This document shows, one piece after another, positions 40,325-41,561 of a DNA stretch of 41,561 bases. Origin of the DNA: Candidatus Zambryskibacteria bacterium RIFCSPLOWO2_12_FULL_39_16 (GTDB taxonomy: Bacteria > Patescibacteriota > Minisyncoccia > Phycocordibacterales > WO2-35-19); contig MHWS01000003.1 of assembly GCA_001824215.1 (NCBI GenBank), positions 1 through 41,561 of the forward strand, given 5' to 3'. The position numbers were made by a program, and so were the translations under genes. Positions within the stretch are counted from its first letter, which is position 1. The number at the start of each line of letters is the position of its first letter. A model generated the notes under the pieces. The model saw nothing but the letters and a program-made list of their open reading frames with translations. It had not been told where the DNA came from and did no database searches.

Positions 40325-41561
40325 TCATATAGGAACCAGATCTTTCTCGACACGCTTGAGCAAGACTGCGTTCGTCGCCACAATTATCGAAGAGATACTC
40401 ATAAGAAGTGCCGCGAATTCTGGACGAAGCATGATACCAAAACTTGGATATAAGATTCCGCCAGCAATCGGTATGGCAAGGACATTATAAATTGAGGCCC
40501 AGAAAAGATTCTGCTTCATTTTGCGCACCGTTGCCTTACTGAGTGTAATGGCTCGAAGTATATCCAAAGGATCAGATTTCATAAGAACAACTTTTGCTGT
40601 TTCAATCGCTATATCCGTGCCTGCACCAATGGCAATACCGACATCAGATTGAGCGAGTGCCGGTGCATCGTTAACACCATCACCAACCATTGCCGTAAAT
40701 TTTCCTTCTTCTTGAAGTTTTTTGACGTAGCTCGCTTTGTCCGCAGGCATTACTTCTGCAAACACTCTTTCTATACCAATTTGACTCGCTACTTTCTCTG
40801 CGGTCATTTTATTGTCGCCGGTGATCATAGCAATCTCAATGCCTAAAGCCTTTAAACGATTGACTGCTTTTATGGCGTTAGGTTTTATTGGATCTTGCGC
40901 TCCGATAACAGCTTTGATGACTCCGTCAACAGCAAGAACCATTATCGTTTCTCCTTTTTCTAGAAACTCATTTATTTTTTTCTCCAATGTACCAAGAGTA
41001 ATGTTACTTTCTCTCATAAGCCTCACCGTGCCGATGAGTACAGGTTTCCCATTCACTACAGCTCTCACTCCCAAACCGGAAAGGTTTTCAAATTTATCAA
41101 CTGATTCTGGCAATGTAAGGCCGCGCACTTTAATCTCATCGAGCACAGCGCCTGCCAAAGGGTGGGATGATTTCGCTTCTGTCGCACCGACTAAGCGAAG
41201 TGCTTCATCTGCGTCGTATCCATCTGCCGTAGCTATATCGGTTACTTTTGGTTTTCCTTCGGTGAGTGTGCCTGTTTTGTCGAGTACAATGGCTTGAATT
41301 TTTGAGACTTGTTCGAGAGTCGGGGCGTCTTTTATAAGAATATTGTGTTTTGCTCCAAGTCCAGTACCGACAGCTACAGCCGTCGGAGTGGCAAGACCGA
41401 GCGCATCGGGGCAGGCAATGACAATCGTAGCGATCGCAAAGGAAAGTGCCAAGAGAAGCGGTGAGCCGACAATAAAATGCCAAATAATAAATACCAAAAG
41501 ACCTGATCCTACGGCCGCAATGACTAAGTACTTTGCAAACTTATCAGCAATTCTTTGTCCC
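40325..41561 (-). CDS. Cu+-type P1B ATPase, N-terminus beyond the window
   Basis: The visible 411 residues are the C-terminal two thirds of a heavy-metal P-type ATPase; the frame stays open to the window edge, so the start lies outside. Motifs: CPDALGLATPT in the metal helix, phosphorylation site VLDKTGTLTEG, SSHPLAGAV, MITGDN and MVGDGVNDAPALAQSD. Helix 7 (NLFWASIYNVLAIP) and helix 8 (PEFAALLMSISSIIVATN) match the Cu(I)-type P1B-1 signature fully, but the usual CPC is CPD. It likely exports copper and supplies the copper proteins downstream. Confidence 0.93.
   Translation of the reverse strand, partial: GQRIADKFAKYLVIAAVGSGLLVFIIWHFIVGSPLLLALSFAIATIVIACPDALGLATPTAVAVGTGLGAKHNILIKDAPTLEQVSKIQAIVLDKTGTLTEGKPKVTDIATADGYDADEALRLVGATEAKSSHPLAGAVLDEIKVRGLTLPESVDKFENLSGLGVRAVVNGKPVLIGTVRLMRESNITLGTLEKKINEFLEKGETIMVLAVDGVIKAVIGAQDPIKPNAIKAVNRLKALGIEIAMITGDNKMTAEKVASQIGIERVFAEVMPADKASYVKKLQEEGKFTAMVGDGVNDAPALAQSDVGIAIGAGTDIAIETAKVVLMKSDPLDILRAITLSKATVRKMKQNLFWASIYNVLAIPIAGGILYPSFGIMLRPEFAALLMSISSIIVATNAVLLKRVEKDLVPI

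Noticed and set aside
40812-41297. 161-residue plus-strand frame opposite the copper ATPase
   Set aside because: The minus strand has all P-type ATPase motifs here; the plus frame is a shadow.

Overview
The window looks like part of a small, AT-rich genome of the Candidate Phyla Radiation (Patescibacteria, most like the Parcubacteria/Paceibacteria branch). The reasons are a run of ribosomal protein genes without the usual flanking partners, a type IV pilus cluster without an outer-membrane secretin, shortened UvrA, UvrC and RF2 proteins, few strong Shine-Dalgarno sites, and many small palindromic repeats that sit in frame inside genes. The lineage is inferred from architecture; no database search was possible. 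TGA is used as a stop (pilM, pilB, uvrB, ftsX), and RF2 keeps its SPF stop-recognition tripeptide, so the standard bacterial code 11 applies.

Layout: 1-700 a basic zinc-ribbon-like protein of unknown role, ended by a good hairpin. 769-4387 a ribosomal operon with its own promoter (rpsS, rplV, rpsC, rplP, rpmC, rpsQ, rplN, rplX, rplE); it starts at rpsS and stops at rplE, so the S10/spc block is split. 4417-5581 a lone receiver-domain protein convergent with a ComF-like phosphoribosyltransferase. 5626-17005 a type IV pilus cluster: PilM, PilN, PilO, a small PilP-position membrane protein, PilB, a receiver protein, PilT, PilC, two major-type pilins, prepilin peptidase and four minor pilins. 17052-23261 ligA, an XRE regulator, gatCA, a membrane protein with a HEPN-like Rx4H motif, a tRNA-like fold, tRNA-Met(CAT), tRNA-Asp(GTC), a DoxX-like protein and an unknown protein. 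23464-30856 a HIT protein, a 38-residue membrane peptide, a YdjM-like membrane protein and the whole nucleotide excision repair set uvrB-uvrA-uvrC. 30873-36810 a metzincin-type protease, tRNA-Thr(GGT), an HNH protein, tRNA-Thr(CGT), prfB, ftsEX and pyrG. 36823-41561, on the minus strand, a GIY-YIG protein and a copper locus: multicopper oxidase, a YVTN-propeller/DUF1573 fusion, and a Cu+-type P-type ATPase that runs off the window.

The most interesting layer is the repeats. At least three families of palindromic elements occur both between genes and in frame inside conserved genes. uvrB carries three blocks, uvrC one, uvrA one and prfB one; related palindromes lie in the signal leaders of minor pilins. 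One uvrB block has a perfect 21-bp stem that codes for about 27 extra residues just before the DESH helicase motif. The second long uvrB block and the uvrC block share a core and are read in the same frame. This resembles the Rickettsia palindromic elements (protein-coding palindromes), but in a CPR genome and concentrated in DNA repair genes.

Other points of note are a long inverted repeat that folds over the pyrG start codon, a CPD motif in place of CPC in the copper ATPase, loss of two zinc cysteines in LigA, and an HNH gene lodged between two tRNA-Thr genes.
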